A stretch of DNA of 64,000 nucleotides, taken from Przewalskia tangutica (Eukaryota; Streptophyta; Magnoliopsida; Solanales; Solanaceae). The translations under genes and the position numbers were made by a program. Location of the stretch: assembly GCA_029844215.1 (NCBI GenBank), contig JAQGDG010000047.1:1105558-1169557 (forward strand), read 5' to 3'. Below, in pieces: positions 1 to 10,990 of the stretch; the stretch's first letter is position 1, and every line of letters begins with the position of its first letter. The notes below the pieces were generated by a model, which worked only from the letters and a program-made list of their open reading frames with translations, had not been told where the DNA came from and ran no database searches.

Positions 1-13
1 CTCGCTGCTCCAA

Positions 14-1024
14 TCAATCCTGCCCTGCTGGGCGCATAGCTAGGAAAGGTGATGAACCAGCCGCTGATCCTGAAGGCTGAGTCTATACATCCGCGCCACC
101 TCTGGTCGGACAATTTCTCGCAAAATGGCCCTGCTGGCCGCAAGCAAAACAAGCTGTCGAAGAAGCACGACACTCCCCATAATGACATCTACCACAACGG
201 CCACACCGAGGTGGGGGTGGCCTCCTCTGGCTAACATCCCTTCCTCTCCGAACCCCTGAATCCGCAACTGATCTAGTAGGCTGAGTCCTCCTGCTTGCAT
301 CCCTCCTACTTGAACATCCTCTCGACACATGGCCCTGACGGCCGCAGGTAAAACAAGTACCAACAAAAAGACGACATTCCCCGGGATGACGCCTGCCACA
401 CTGTGAATACTGAGGGAAAACTGAATCCGGCTGGCTGGAACCTACGTGTATCTGCGAACCAGCAGCCCTGGAGCTCTGACCAACTCCTGCATACCGAGCG
501 TCCCGAACCCCGGAGGACCACTCTGATCGGGCGAGGCGCATAACCACTTCTTGAGAAGGTCCGCCTCGATAGTTACCAAAGGACCCTGCTGTTCTGGCCC
601 TCTTCTGCTGATCTTGGTTAACCCGTCGATCCCTACGTTTCTCGGCTGTGTGCATAAGCTCAGACGCAGCCATGCTCACGTCGATCAAGAGCTACTCTTG
701 CACAACCCTCTCTTAGATAATCATCAAGACCCGTGATAAACCGGTACATAATATACTCTCTGGTTGCTAAATCCATAGCTAGTAACAGGGTCGTCTCTTT
801 GCAATCCATACTTTCTGCTACTGGTCGTGGAACTGAAGGTTCAAATATCATGGCCGCAGTAGGAACTGCTGCCGCTGGGCTAAACTCTGCTGGGACGACG
901 TGGCGTAATTCCTGAACGGCACCACCCTAGGTGATGATTAGGCTGTGCCCTCGTAACCTCTCTCGTTTCTCTGCGACTCCCGCCGCTTGCCCTTCTGGCC
1001 CCGGGTTGCCTTACGCGGAGGCAT
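14..1024 (-). pseudogene. gag: gag of E1: capsid core missing, zinc-knuckle module duplicated, frameshifted
   Basis: Gag forms the virus-like particle and binds element RNA. The start is the ATG at 1024-1022, opening Met-Pro-Pro-Arg-Lys; the stop is near 16-14, after the family C-terminal motif GSSPxxAMR. Reading is broken into frames, with open stretches at 851-660 and 688-83. The 688-83 stretch encodes 201 residues. It has a basic linker near residues 17-32, then two pairs of knuckles. Pair 1 has Tyr94 where the first Cys should be, then C97-H101-C105 and C112-C115-H120-C125. Pair 2 has C162-C165-H169-C173 and C180-C183-H188-C193. The pairs are 68 residues apart, pointing to a 204 bp in-frame duplication. 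Upstream, the piece around GLDDYLREGC is kept, but the preceding capsid core (LRQGxxTVREY region, present in E2 and E5) is absent. E4 and E8 lack the same part. Confidence 0.85.
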
Positions 1025-1135
1025 AACTGGTAGGTGAAAGAAATACGTTAGAGGGGTCCCACTTATAACACAGCTCTAAGGCACGATCTCATAGTGAGAA
1101 GAATGGAAACCAATCCTAAAAATCCTATAGCCTCC

Positions 1136-1171
1136 TGATTATTGGTGTGGTGCACAACACACCGATAATCA
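1136..1171 (-). other. Leader stem-loop with GTGCAC palindromic loop (E1)
   Basis: Sense-strand arms TGATTAT / ATAATCA (7 bp), a one-base mismatch, then GGTGTG / CACACC (6 bp), closing the 8-nt loop TTGTGCAC. It lies between primer-binding site and gag. The same structure occurs in E2, E3, E4, E5, E7 and E8. A role in RNA dimerisation or packaging is inferred from position and the self-complementary loop. Confidence 0.75.
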
Positions 1172-1216
1172 AGACCCTACTAGATACGGTCTGTAGACAC
1201 TTTCCGAGGATTAACT

Positions 1217-1228
1217 GCTCTGATACCA
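1217..1228 (-). other. Primer-binding site, initiator tRNA-Met type (E1)
   Basis: The sense sequence TGGTATCAGAGC matches the 3' end of plant initiator tRNA-Met, which primes minus-strand DNA synthesis. It begins four bases after the LTR end at 1233. Confidence 0.92.
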
Positions 1229-2084
1229 CTTTTGTCACGACCCGTTCCGGGGCCCATGACTGGTGCCTTACCCGGGCACCCAAGTAGACATACATCAGAG
1301 TAATCAGCGGAATATAAAACAAAACATGAAACAAAATGAAGTGAGAAACAGTTTTTCTGAGAAAAGTTGTCTTCCGGCATATATATAAACATAAAACTTG
1401 AACTCGAAGTTACATCCCTTTACAAACTCGCCCATAATGCATTTCATGCACCTCTAAGAGTTTTATAACAACGACGACAGGGCCCGCCATACCCCGAATG
1501 TAGTACCTACAATGACAGGGACTATACCAAAGATAAGCCTCCGAGAAATGGAGCTTCCCAAAACGTGAATCGTGATCCTATGGCGAGGATCGACGATCGT
1601 GTACTCTACTGCAGATGAATGCAGCCCCGGCGAGGTCAAGACAACAGTACCAAGTATGTAAAATGAAAATATCAGAATGAAATCATAGTAGTCTATATAA
1701 AGCGGAGACATGTATGATAACCAAACTACAGCTCCTGATAAATAAGCGATCATGTCAAGTCGTGACTCACGCCTCAAAGTCATCACTCAAATATAACTAT
1801 GGGTCTCACGCCCACAACATCAATCATGCCCGTGGAATACCTTCCTCACTGCCGGCAGTCCATGATATAAAAGCACCAAGGAATACACATGAACACCAGG
1901 TCCCACCCGTGTCATAATAAAACCGTACGGGGTAAGTACGAAGGCATAGCCGACTACTAAAACCCACGCACCAACAATGCCATAAAAGCGTATCACGAGG
2001 TCTTTCTAGATCGCGCCATATGATCGGCGGGCCACTCGCCTCGATCAATGCGCGTCAAATCGAACTCACCGCTGACTCGCGATA

Positions 2085-2300
2085 GGCCACCTAGGCCCGC
2101 ATGAGGTATTCCCGCGTCGAGGGTAGCTACTCAAAGATCGCCCCGACTTTCGTAGTCCGCACGCCACATGATCGCATGAGGTATTCCCCCACACACTAAC
2201 CTGGAACTCTCGTAGCTCCGCATAGGTCACACAGACCCGCATGAGGTATCCTCGAATCATAGTCACACATACCGCATGAGGTATCCCCGCATCGGGGGGC
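2085..2300 (-). repeat. LTR minisatellite, CGCATGAGGTATTCC type (E1)
   Basis: The phrase CGCATGAGGTAT recurs near 2098, 2173, 2238 and 2272 with diverged spacers, so the period is irregular. E4 and E8 have the same repeat type at a comparable place; other elements have different units there. Confidence 0.65.
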
Positions 2301-3961
2301 AGCTTAACCCCCGGTATAACATGTCAAGAGGTGAGTGGTACAATACTAACATAACGACATCGCTCAACAACATAAGCATAAGGGAAACCCTTTACACAAA
2401 CATCACAAGATACTAACACACGTAGCATCCTAACATGTTTACTTATCAAACCAACAAGAAAGTATTACAAGGCTATCACCAACCAACATAATCCAGTTAT
2501 TCACACAAGGTACTTTCTATTTTATGTCAAACAAGTTCGGGTTTTTATCCCCAAAGTACTTCATACATTAACCCTTTAAAAGATACGTTTCCTTCACAAG
2601 AGTCACACGATACCCGTAGTATAAAAATAGAGTGACTATCTTTTTAAGTAAACCAACTTAAGACAAAAGCATGCCTTCCTTTTTAAAGTCAAGTGACAAC
2701 ATTATTTTCCAAAAGTTCAAGTTTGCCTAATTTCAAATGCTCAAGTTTCTCATTTTCGAAAGGTTTCGTAGTTCAAAGTCTTAATCACTTAATAACCTAA
2801 TTCTCTTTTAAAACAATTTGAGTAACATATGCCTTATGTGTGAGTAGGTTATTCTTGTTCATAACAATCTTATTAAAGCAGCCATGATCTAGGAAATGTA
2901 GTATCATTTTGTCTCATCTTAGCTTCTATGTAGATGGAGGTTTCTACTGGTTTTAATAATACTTAATTAGTCAATACATTTCCCTTTATTAGCGCTGCAG
3001 TGGTTTGTTCGATACTTATTCTCATTTCCGAAATCAATACAAGGCGTTCACAAATAATTAAGTAAACCGTTCCTTTTATCTCTCTTAAGTCGTTATACCT
3101 AACTTCCCATAAAGCTAGTATAACTCTTAAGCTTTTAAAACCAAGTATTACTCTTCTTTCAAAACGATTCTTAATTCTTTTGAAATACTTCAAGGTTCTT
3201 ATTATTTAGACTCAAGTCAAAAGACATCGCAAAGAAACCACGTTCAGTTAACACACGTACGTCTACCGTACTATATATATTCTTTTAAAATATCATGCTC
3301 AAGAGGATAGGAAGAATCACATACCTCGCGACGATTACCTACAATTAGCAAAACGCTCAAAGTATCAGAATCCTGCTAGCCTTTTCCACTCTTGAGTAGA
3401 ATACGCTACTCACGATTTCAACCTATAACGTTATATAAGTCTATCAATGTCTAGACTACTCTGTAGAATAAATCTAGATACAAGATTCCTTATTCTACGG
3501 AAAATTGGGCAGCACTTCCCTACCCGTCAAACTACAAGTTCATCAGAATACAAATTCCCATGTAAATCTGTTCAATTCTCTTCTTATATACATTCCTTGT
3601 ATATAACTTATACTTAATTCTTATACTTCAACAATATGTAAACTCTAATTACAATAGGGGGACAAGATATTTACCTCGACAAGCCCAAAATTATCCAAGA
3701 TTAAATGTCGATCCTGAGCAACGTTTAGCTCCTAATTTGCACGCTCCGAAAGCTCCAAGAAACCCTTAGAAGTTTCCAAACAACTTCTACTTAGCACTTC
3801 AACCAACTATGAAGATTTTCCTTAGGGTTTCGTTTTGAGACTAAAAAGACATAAGGTAGTATTTCCGGGCTCTACGTAGAGAGGTAACTTTGGAATACTA
3901 CAAGGTATAAGGCTAAGGTATTTTGAATTGTAACAATACTTGGAGAATACTTTTCTACCAA

Positions 3962-4180
3962 GGGGGGGGGGGGGTATTTAACGAGAACAACTCAAGAGGG
4001 GGGGGGGGGGGGTATTTCGTCTATCACCACTAGGAAGGGGGGGAGGTATTTCTCGGCCAAGGGCCTCACAAAGGGGGAGGGGGTGCTCTTGGACGAGAGC
4101 CTTTCAAAGGGGGAGAGGGATTTCAAGACTTAGAAATTATTTTGTGGATGAAGAAGTCTTCAACTAAGGGGGGGGGGGGG
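3962..4180. repeat. Cluster of long G homopolymers (C-tracts on the sense strand of E1)
   Basis: Four G-runs: about 3962-3974, 3998-4012, 4037-4043 and 4168-4180. They lie just downstream of the E1 TATA box, so the transcript would carry C-runs. Related shorter tracts occur at the same LTR position in E2 (27439-27448) and E4. Exact lengths are unreliable in long-read data. Confidence 0.7.
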
Positions 4181-4190
4181 TATTTATAGG
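4181..4190 (-). promoter_or_regulatory. TATA box of the E1 LTR
   Basis: The sense sequence CCTATAAATA lies about 395 bp from the LTR start. An equivalent (C)TATAAATAC stands at a similar distance in E2, E4, E6, E7 and E8, which supports a real core promoter. Confidence 0.75.
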
Positions 4191-4585
4191 GCCTTCAATG
4201 GCCAAGATTAAGGCAAGTGGAGGGCAAGTGGAGGGTGTGGATTTGCACAAGTGCACCCTAGCCATCTACTCCACAAATCACTCACCAAACATTGACCCAA
4301 GTTTTAGGCCACAAAACGTGCCAAGACAAGCCCACATTGTCGTCCACTTGAGGGTGACAAGTGTCGCCCTCTCGTTGGTCCAAAATATTTCATCTCTCAG
4401 AAAAATCCGCAAAAATTATTAATGTCGCAACCGTAATTTTCCCCTCGCAAAGTTTGGAAAACGTTTCGTCGGAAAACAATTATTTTCGGGGGTTGTGCAC
4501 AAATTTGCGTCCCTTGCCTAACTTAAGGCTTAAACTTTTGTACGTACGTCCTCACGTACATACTCTGGAAATACGGGGTATAACA

Positions 4586-5639
4586 ATAGATATCCAACTA
4601 ATACAAACTACTAGCCCAATTTCGGCCACATTGAGTACAATAACACCAATTTTTATCCAATTTCCTTTTCAATCCGAATTGTTAGTATAACATGATATCA
4701 AGTCACAATTGATTATAACTACTATAATCTTCAAGTAAGTAACATGCGATGATTCTAAATACTACCAACTTGTAATCCAACTTCAAATGGCTAATATGCC
4801 ATTTCGGATTTTAGGCTACAACAATCCATAATACTTAAGAAACTTCAACACATATACTTCATGCTAGCAAATGTGTAAAACTAACAACAATACATAATCT
4901 TGTAACACTTTTAAGAGACAAGATTATACCTCAACGAATCATAATCCAACTCCAAATCCGAAGTCGCTCCTTAGCAACTTAGAGCCTCTTTAAGACACTT
5001 CAATCCGCTTCTTGAGACCCTTAGAACCACACCAACACATTTCCTTCAATCTTCCAACCAAAACCTAGAAAGGCAACTAGGTTTTCACCTACGAAAACTA
5101 TCTTTTTCCGGGATTTTTCTATTGAGATACACTTACAATACACTCATGAACCTTGGTTTAAAGTGTGGAGATTAATGGACAAGAAACAAATTTTTTTTCT
5201 TCTTTGTGTGCTAGAACCCGAGAGCTCTCTAAAGAGTTCTTCCAATTTCATGAAAATTTGGCTAAGTATGGAAGCTTGTTTTGCTACTACTAGTATTATA
5301 TAGCACAATGGAGGGTCAAGATGCAAACAAATGGGTGGCTTGGATGAGGTCTTACTAAATATCAAGACTTTGTGGACCAATTGACCAAGTCAATTATGTC
5401 AAGCTCTTCAAGTTGCAAGACTTGTCTTCCTAACAAGGGTCAAATGACCCTTTTGTCCATGTCCATTTCGCCCAAGCTCACTTAAGGGGGGGTGACACGT
5501 GTCGCCCTCCCATTCGTCACAATATTACGTTTTCCGACAATTTCATAATTCCGATAATTTTTTACAAGTCTCAAATCTCAACACTTGTGAGTTATTACGT
5601 ACGTTCTTAAAGCATGTCCTGTAAATACGGGGTGTAACA
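4586..5639 (-). mobile_element. f1: LTR fragment of a diverged family member
   Basis: The right edge GGGGTGTAACA (to 5639) is the reverse complement of an LTR start, TGTTACACCCC. Inside are the landmarks of this LTR family on the minus strand: a CACGTGTCGCCCTCCC-like box near 5490, TATA-like ATTATATAG at about 5294, and a leader resembling the E1 and E7 LTRs. It is cut at 4585/4586 by E1, so only the outer ~1.05 kb shows. No coding capacity. Confidence 0.7.
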
Positions 5640-5916
5640 ATATCCTTGGCTTATTTTAAGAATGTCCAAGTCGATTGAGTTAGGGAATTAACTCACTTGT
5701 TAAATATTAAGGATATCTTGGCTTTCAAAAGTTAAGAGACTTTAAGTATGTTGAAAGTATTATTGATACTTGTTTTGTTGGAAAGTTTAAGTCTCTTGGT
5801 TATAAAGAAGTATGTATGTTGCTAATGTATAAAGCTAGTATAACGGCTTTATGGGAAGTTGGTTATAATAGCTTTATGGAAAGTTAAAAAGAGTGGTTTA
5901 CTCTAAGTATTTTAAG
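5640..5916 (+). mobile_element. f2: short plus-oriented LTR fragment between f1 and E2
   Basis: Contains GTATAACGGCTTTATGGG, then a second GGTTATAATAGCTTTATGG copy, the hairpin-forming phrase typical of plus-oriented LTR interiors in E3, E5 and E8. No LTR end is visible; f1 bounds it on the left and E2 on the right. Likely the oldest visible insertion target. Confidence 0.55.
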
Positions 5917-6522
5917 TGTCACGACCCGAACCGGGGCCCGTGACTGGTGCCTTACCCGGGCACCCAGTAGTCATTCATCAGAGAAAATCAGCGGAACATA
6001 AAACATAAATATGAACAAGAGACATGATAAACAAACAGGCCAACCAAAACAGTTGCCTTCTGTATATATATACATAAAAACCCGAACAGTTTAATCCTTT
6101 TTACAACCCCGCCACACAAGATTACTGCACTTAAGAATGAAATGACCACTATGGCGGGGCCCCGCCATACCCCGAACGCGTAAGAACTTACAGACTCAGG
6201 GTAACATACCAAAAGATAAGCCTCCGAAGAAACGGGACTTCCCAACACGCTGAACTTTGATCCTAAGAGCGAGGATCCACAACCGATGTACTTCTACCTG
6301 CGGCATGAACGCAGCCCCCCGAAGGAGGTCGATAACAGTACCAAGTATGTGAAATCAGAAAATCAGTAAATGAAATCATAATAGTCTATATAAAGCGGGA
6401 GACATGTATGATAACCAAACTACTGCCACAACATAAAGCGATCATGTCAAGCCGGGACTCACGCCTCAGTCATCCTCATGCCCGTGGAACTCCTTCCTCA
6501 CTGCCGGCAGTCTAGGTATACA

Positions 6523-6770
6523 TCGTGTGGAATACGTGTCCCGGCCCATCCCATGGGACTCGGTAAAGAATCATGTGGAATACGTGTCCCGGCCCATCCC
6601 GTGGGACTCGGTAGAGAATCAGATGAAATACGTGTCCCGGCCCATCTCGTGGGACTCGGTGAATAATCAGATGGGATACGTGTCCCGGCCCATCCCATGG
6701 GACTCGGTGAAGAATCGGATGAAATCGTGTCGACCCATCCCGTGGGACTCGGTGAAGAATCGTTCATAAC
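6523..6770. repeat. 48-bp tandem array in the E2 LTR
   Basis: About five units with an exact 48 bp step (phrase starts at 6571, 6619, 6667, 6715); each contains CCCGGCCCATCC then GGGACTCGG. The other E2 LTR carries a matching array at about 30897-31137. Because 48 is divisible by three, both strands stay open in a 16-residue repeat; I do not consider this coding. Confidence 0.9.
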
Positions 6771-7416
6771 AAATCAGCCGGCCCTCCATCGAGAGACGCG
6801 GTGGTATAGAAATACAGTATTTGCACAACAAAGGCTATCACAACAAGCATAGGCAAGTTTCACAACAACAAGCATAGGCAAGTTATACACAACTCAAGGT
6901 ACTTTCATTTTATGTCAAAGTCCGGGTTTTAACCCTAAAGTACTACGTACGTTAAATTCCTTTTAAAGATCTATTTCTTTTACAAAGGTCACCCGATACC
7001 CGTAGTATAAAAAAAATAGAGTGACTTACATCTTTTAAGTAAACCAAAACAACTTCCATACTTTCCTTTTTAAAACCAAATTAAGGCAATACTATGCCTT
7101 CTTTTTGGACCAAAACACTTCTCTTTTTAAAGTCAAATTACCACATTAAAACCAATGATGAACCCTTCTTTTGTTTTCATAAAGTCGTTATAACTAACTG
7201 CCCATAAAGCTGTTATAACACTTTATGTTTTAAACCAATTTAAGACAAAACAATGCCTTTCTTTTCCCTAAAGTTCCAGTTTGCCTAATTTCAATTACTC
7301 AAGTCTCTTTATTTTAGAAAAGTTTCATAGTTCAATGTCTTAATCTCTTTTAAAACAATTGAGTAACGTATGCCATAGGTGTGAGCAGTTTATTCTGGTT
7401 TATAACCATTTATTAA

Positions 7417-7484
7417 AGCAGCCATGATCTAGAAAATGTAATATCATTTTGTCTCATCTTAGTTTCTATGCAGATGGAGGTTTC
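7417..7484 (-). other. Conserved LTR block 2
   Basis: Sense sequence begins GAAACCTCCATCTGCATAG and ends TCTAGATCATGGCTGC. It recurs with few changes in every LTR, for example 10386-10455 (E3), 33277-33344 (E5) and 41176-41245 (E6), although flanking LTR sequence differs. Function unknown. Confidence 0.7.
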
Positions 7485-7918
7485 TACTGGTTTTAATAAT
7501 ACTTCATTATTCAATACATTTTCCTTTATTAACGCTGCAGTGGTTTGTCGATACTCATTCTGATTTCCAAAATCAGTAAAACATTTCTCCTTTTAAAAAC
7601 CAAGTACTCATTACTCACGAATGAGGTTTCACACAAAATTCATATTAATTCATTCAAGTCAAGTCTCTTATCTTTTAGGATCAAGTCTCTTAACTTCTAA
7701 AAATCAGTAAACCATTATCTTTATCTCTCTTAAGACGTTATACCTAACTTCCCATAAAGCTAGTATAACTCTTATGTTTTCAAAACCAAGTATTACTCTT
7801 CTTTCAGAAAGGTTTCTTAATTCTTTTGAAATACTTCAAGATTCTTATTATCACACATCAAGTCATTTATAATTCAAATCAGTTATCTTTTAAAAACCAC
7901 AAAGCATTTTCTTACCTA

Positions 7919-7968
7919 CATAAAGCTGTTATAACCAACTTCCCATAAAGCCGTTATAACACTTTATG
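7919..7968 (-). repeat. Conserved LTR hairpin CATAAAG...CTTTATG
   Basis: An inverted repeat of about 16 bp: CATAAAGCTGTTATAAC against GTTATAACACTTTATG, with about 17 nt between. The centre repeats half of the arm, so direct and inverted repeats overlap. Counterparts are found in the LTRs of E3, E4, E5, E6, E7 and E8. Confidence 0.7.
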
Positions 7969-8789
7969 TTTTAAACCAATCAAATATATTTAACACATGT
8001 ACGTCTACCGTACTACATAGTTATACACATATCATGCTAGAAAAGATAGGAAGAGGTTCACATACCTCGCGACGATTATCGACTAATAGCAAAACGCTCC
8101 AAGTACCTCAAACCGTCGGCTACACCTTAAGCCAAGCAGATCACGCCACACATAGTACTTCAACCTATAGAGGCCACAAGGCGCCTATTAACATCTAGAT
8201 CTCAACGTAGAATATTCTACAGAAAATTGGCGACCTCCCCACACTCGCGTAAATCTCTCCTCTATCGAGGCACGCTAACAGTTAAAGCTGTTATACCCCG
8301 TAGTTCCAGGGTATATAGGTGAGGATATACGTGCGAGATTACGACAGAAATTTTGGAAAGAAAGAAAGATGTGATTTTTCGACGGAAAAGTTTCCGGTTT
8401 TTGTGAAGAAAAAGGTTCGTTAATGGGAATTGGATTCCCAGATTTGGTATTCGGACTTCTTAGAATATTTGAGAATTATGGAATTTTATTTCCGGAAATG
8501 GTCACGTGGGGCCCACGGGTGAAATTTACGGTTTTGTGGGGCCCGCTTTGTTTTTGAGATTTTGGCCATTATGGATATTTTCGGAAGATGAAATATTTTG
8601 GACGAGTAGGAGGGCGACACGTGTCACCCCCCTAGGTGGCTCTTGGCCGAAATCCTTGGACAAGTGGCAAGACAAGTGGCCTTGTCTTGCAAGATATTTT
8701 TTTAGCTTGGACAAGTGGCTTGTGGGGCCCACACACACTTGTCCCCAATCTCAACCACACACTTGCCTTCATCCTAACCCTTGGTGGTC

Positions 8790-8799
8790 TTATATATAC
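8790..8799 (+). promoter_or_regulatory. TATA box of the E3 5' LTR
   Basis: TTATATATAC about 500 bp inside the LTR, repeated at about 23842-23851 in the 3' LTR. Transcription would start roughly 30 bp downstream, leaving about 3 kb of the LTR as leader. Confidence 0.65.
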
Positions 8800-9551
8800 A
8801 CCCTTAGTTGATGAAAACTCCCACACTTAACCATTTCAAGACTTGACAAAATACTCTCTCCTTGAACATCGCTCGGCCAAGACCTTGTTCTTGAGCAAAG
8901 ATTTGTCCAACAATTCTTAAAACTCTTAAGTGTTCTTCCCTAAAGTGTTAGGAAGATTGTGTACCAAGTGTTGGAGAAGATTTCACACCCCTAACCTATT
9001 CTTGATGCCTTGGCCGAAAGTTCCAAGTTTGGAACCCTAAGTGTTCTTCACTTTTTGGAGTTGAATCTTGAAGAGGAGTTGGTTAGGAGCTTCTATGGGT
9101 TGCTTGTAGCGGATTGGAACGTAAAGATTTGGAGCTAAGACTTGCTTGGAGCGATATTAAGTTCTTGGATAGATTTTGGGCTATTTGAGGTAGTAAATCT
9201 TAACCTCTTTGTGATTTGGTAATTTTTACATATATTATAAGTATATATGGATTATATAATATATGGAGTAAGTTTGGAAGAGTTGGATCTTGTTAACTTG
9301 TTAAAAGAAAGGATTGGCCGTTTGCCATTAAAATGGTAAAAACGTATCTTACTTGCTAAGAAGCTAATAACAAAGTAACTATAACTTATATTAAGAATGG
9401 AAATATAAGTTGGATGACTAATGAGTAAAATTGGACAAAGTTGGCCAAGGACCCCAACTCAAGGACTGTATTTACTTTGGACCGTATTTACTTTGGACTG
9501 TATTTACATTGGACTGTATTTACATTTCTGTTAAGGGGAAGATTTTTCAAT

Positions 9552-9725
9552 CGCGTTCCGTTTGGGCGTGTGATCCCCTTTTTAATTATTGTTGTTATGA
9601 AGGCGTGATAGTAAACCGCGTTACGGCCGTCGCGTAATCCCCTTCTTTTACTTATTGTTGTTATGGAGGCGTGATAGTAAACCGCGTTACCGTTTGGGCG
9701 TGTAATCCCCTTCTTTATGTTGTTT
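9552..9725 (+). repeat. 65-bp tandem repeat in the E3 LTR
   Basis: Nearly three units start at about 9552, 9617 and 9682, each with CGCGTTnC...GGGCGTG then AATCCCCTT. Just before it, GGACTGTATTTACATT repeats every ~16-17 bp (9465-9525). Both arrays recur in the 3' LTR near 24513-24765, with small indels. Confidence 0.8.
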
Positions 9726-9973
9726 AATTATTACGCCTTATATATATATATGGTATATATATTACGGTTATTCGGGCCTTGGTAAAAGATGGAAAAGTGA
9801 GTATAAACGGGGGAAGTGCTGCCGAAATTTCCGTAGATTTTGAGGGCTTTTTATTGGTATAAGTCTTCAATGATAAGAAAGGTTTGATAGGAGTACTATG
9901 ACCATTTTAGGAGTGGAGTACTACGTGTGGCGTGATCTACTTGGCTAAGGAGTAGCCGACGGGTTGAAGTACT

Positions 9974-10031
9974 TGGAGCGTTTTGCTTATTGTCGATAAA
10001 TCGTCGCGAGGTATGTGAACCTCTTCCTATC
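9974..10031 (+). other. Conserved LTR block 1 with splice-donor-like GTATGTGA
   Basis: Begins TGGAGCGTTTTGCTTA, continues through ATCGTCGCGAGGTATGTGAA and ends CTCTTCCTATC. The same block appears in all LTRs in the window on either strand, including the otherwise diverged E5 (about 32727-32785) and E6 (40614-40675). CGAG|GTATGT resembles a plant 5' splice site; that reading is inference. Confidence 0.65.
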
Positions 10032-10990
10032 TTTTCTAGCATGATTGTTGTGAACTATGTAGTACGGTAGACGTCGTGTGCTAAGTGATTTGGTTGGTTT
10101 AAAACATAGGGTGTTATGATAGCTTTATGGGAAGTTAGTTATAACGACCTTTACGTGAGTGAAAATGGTTTCTTGATGTTAAGTTAAGAGACTTGATCTT
10201 ATAAGATAAGAGACTTAACTTATTTGTTTTAATGTGGATGTTGTGTGAAACCTCATTCGTGAGTAATGAGTACTTGGTTTTTAAAGGGATAATGTTTCTT
10301 GATTTGAAATCAGAATGTGTATCGACAGGACCACCGCGTTAATAAAAGAAAATGTATTGAATAATGATGTGTTGTATTAAAACCCGAGAAACCTCCATCT
10401 GCATAGAAGCTAAGATGAGACAAAATGATATTACATTTTCTAGGTCATGGCTGCTGTAATAAGAATGTTGTAAACAAGAATAACCTACTCTCACGTACGA
10501 CATATATTACTCAATTGTTCTAAAAAGGAATTGAGTGATTAAGTTTATGAACTATGAAACCATTTGAAAATGAAGCTTGAGTAATGAAACTAGGCAAGTG
10601 GAATTTAGGAAAAGAATGTTGTTACCTGATTTTGAAAAGGAATGTGGGTTGGTCATTCTAATACTACGGGTATCGGGTGACTTTTATAAAAGTAATGGAT
10701 CTCTTTTAAAAGAATTTAACGTACGTAGTACTTTAGGGTTAAAACCCGGATTTTGTCATAAAATGAAAGTACTTTGAGTTGTGTATAACTTGCCTATGCT
10801 TGTTGTTGTGAAACTTGCCTATGCTTGTTGTGATAGCCTTTGTTGTGCAAAGCGTTGTATTTCTGTGTTACCGCGTCTCTCGATGGAGGGTCGGTTGGTA
10901 GTTGAGAACTTACTTGGGCGTCTTGGCGGTGACGAGAAATTTCACCGTACGCGTTCGCTGATAGTATTATTGTGGTTAATCGCTTTGGAT

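Larger units (their letters stand above)
1..4585 (-). mobile_element. E1: gag-bearing LTR retrotransposon, 5' half, runs off the left edge
   Basis: On the minus strand the order is LTR (4585 to 1233), primer-binding site, leader hairpin, and gag running to position 14. The rest of the interior and the 3' LTR lie left of the window. The LTR starts TGTTATACC on its own strand (revcomp of GGTATAACA at 4577-4585) and ends CGTGACA (revcomp at 1233-1239), the usual TG...CA form. The element abuts f1 at 4586, which looks like another member's LTR into which E1 inserted. The target duplication cannot be tested because the other end is not visible. Confidence 0.9.
1233..4585 (-). repeat. 5' LTR of E1 (3353 bp)
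   Basis: Minus-strand LTR from TGTTATACCCCG (revcomp at 4585) to GTGACA (revcomp at 1233). On the sense strand it holds a TATA box about 395 bp in, long C-tracts, the conserved GCGTTTTGC...GTATGTGA block (about 3320-3360 on +), the conserved CTCCATC...CATGGCTGC block (about 2880-2945) and a short-period array at 2085-2300. No coding sequence is supported in it. Promoter position implies that most of the LTR is transcribed leader. Confidence 0.9.
5917..8288 (-). repeat. 3' LTR of E2, first part
   Basis: Begins TGTCACGACCCG (the LTR 3' end on the minus strand) and matches the copy at 30283-31392 nearly base for base through the 48-bp array. It continues past 31392's homologue into the conserved LTR blocks, then stops where E3 begins with TGTTATACC at 8289. 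The rest resumes at 26908. Confidence 0.88.

Noticed and set aside
6498..6769. Overlapping open frames on both strands with 16-residue repeats (for example SRPIPWDSV and SSPSPTGWAGT)
   Set aside because: They are a by-product of the 48-bp array, whose period is a multiple of three. No start context, no conservation outside the array, and the same occurs at 30911-31141.
8262..8288. Target duplication for E3
   Set aside because: Left flank ends TTAAAGC and right flank starts CCAAC; no 5-bp match survives, perhaps because of indels, so none is claimed.
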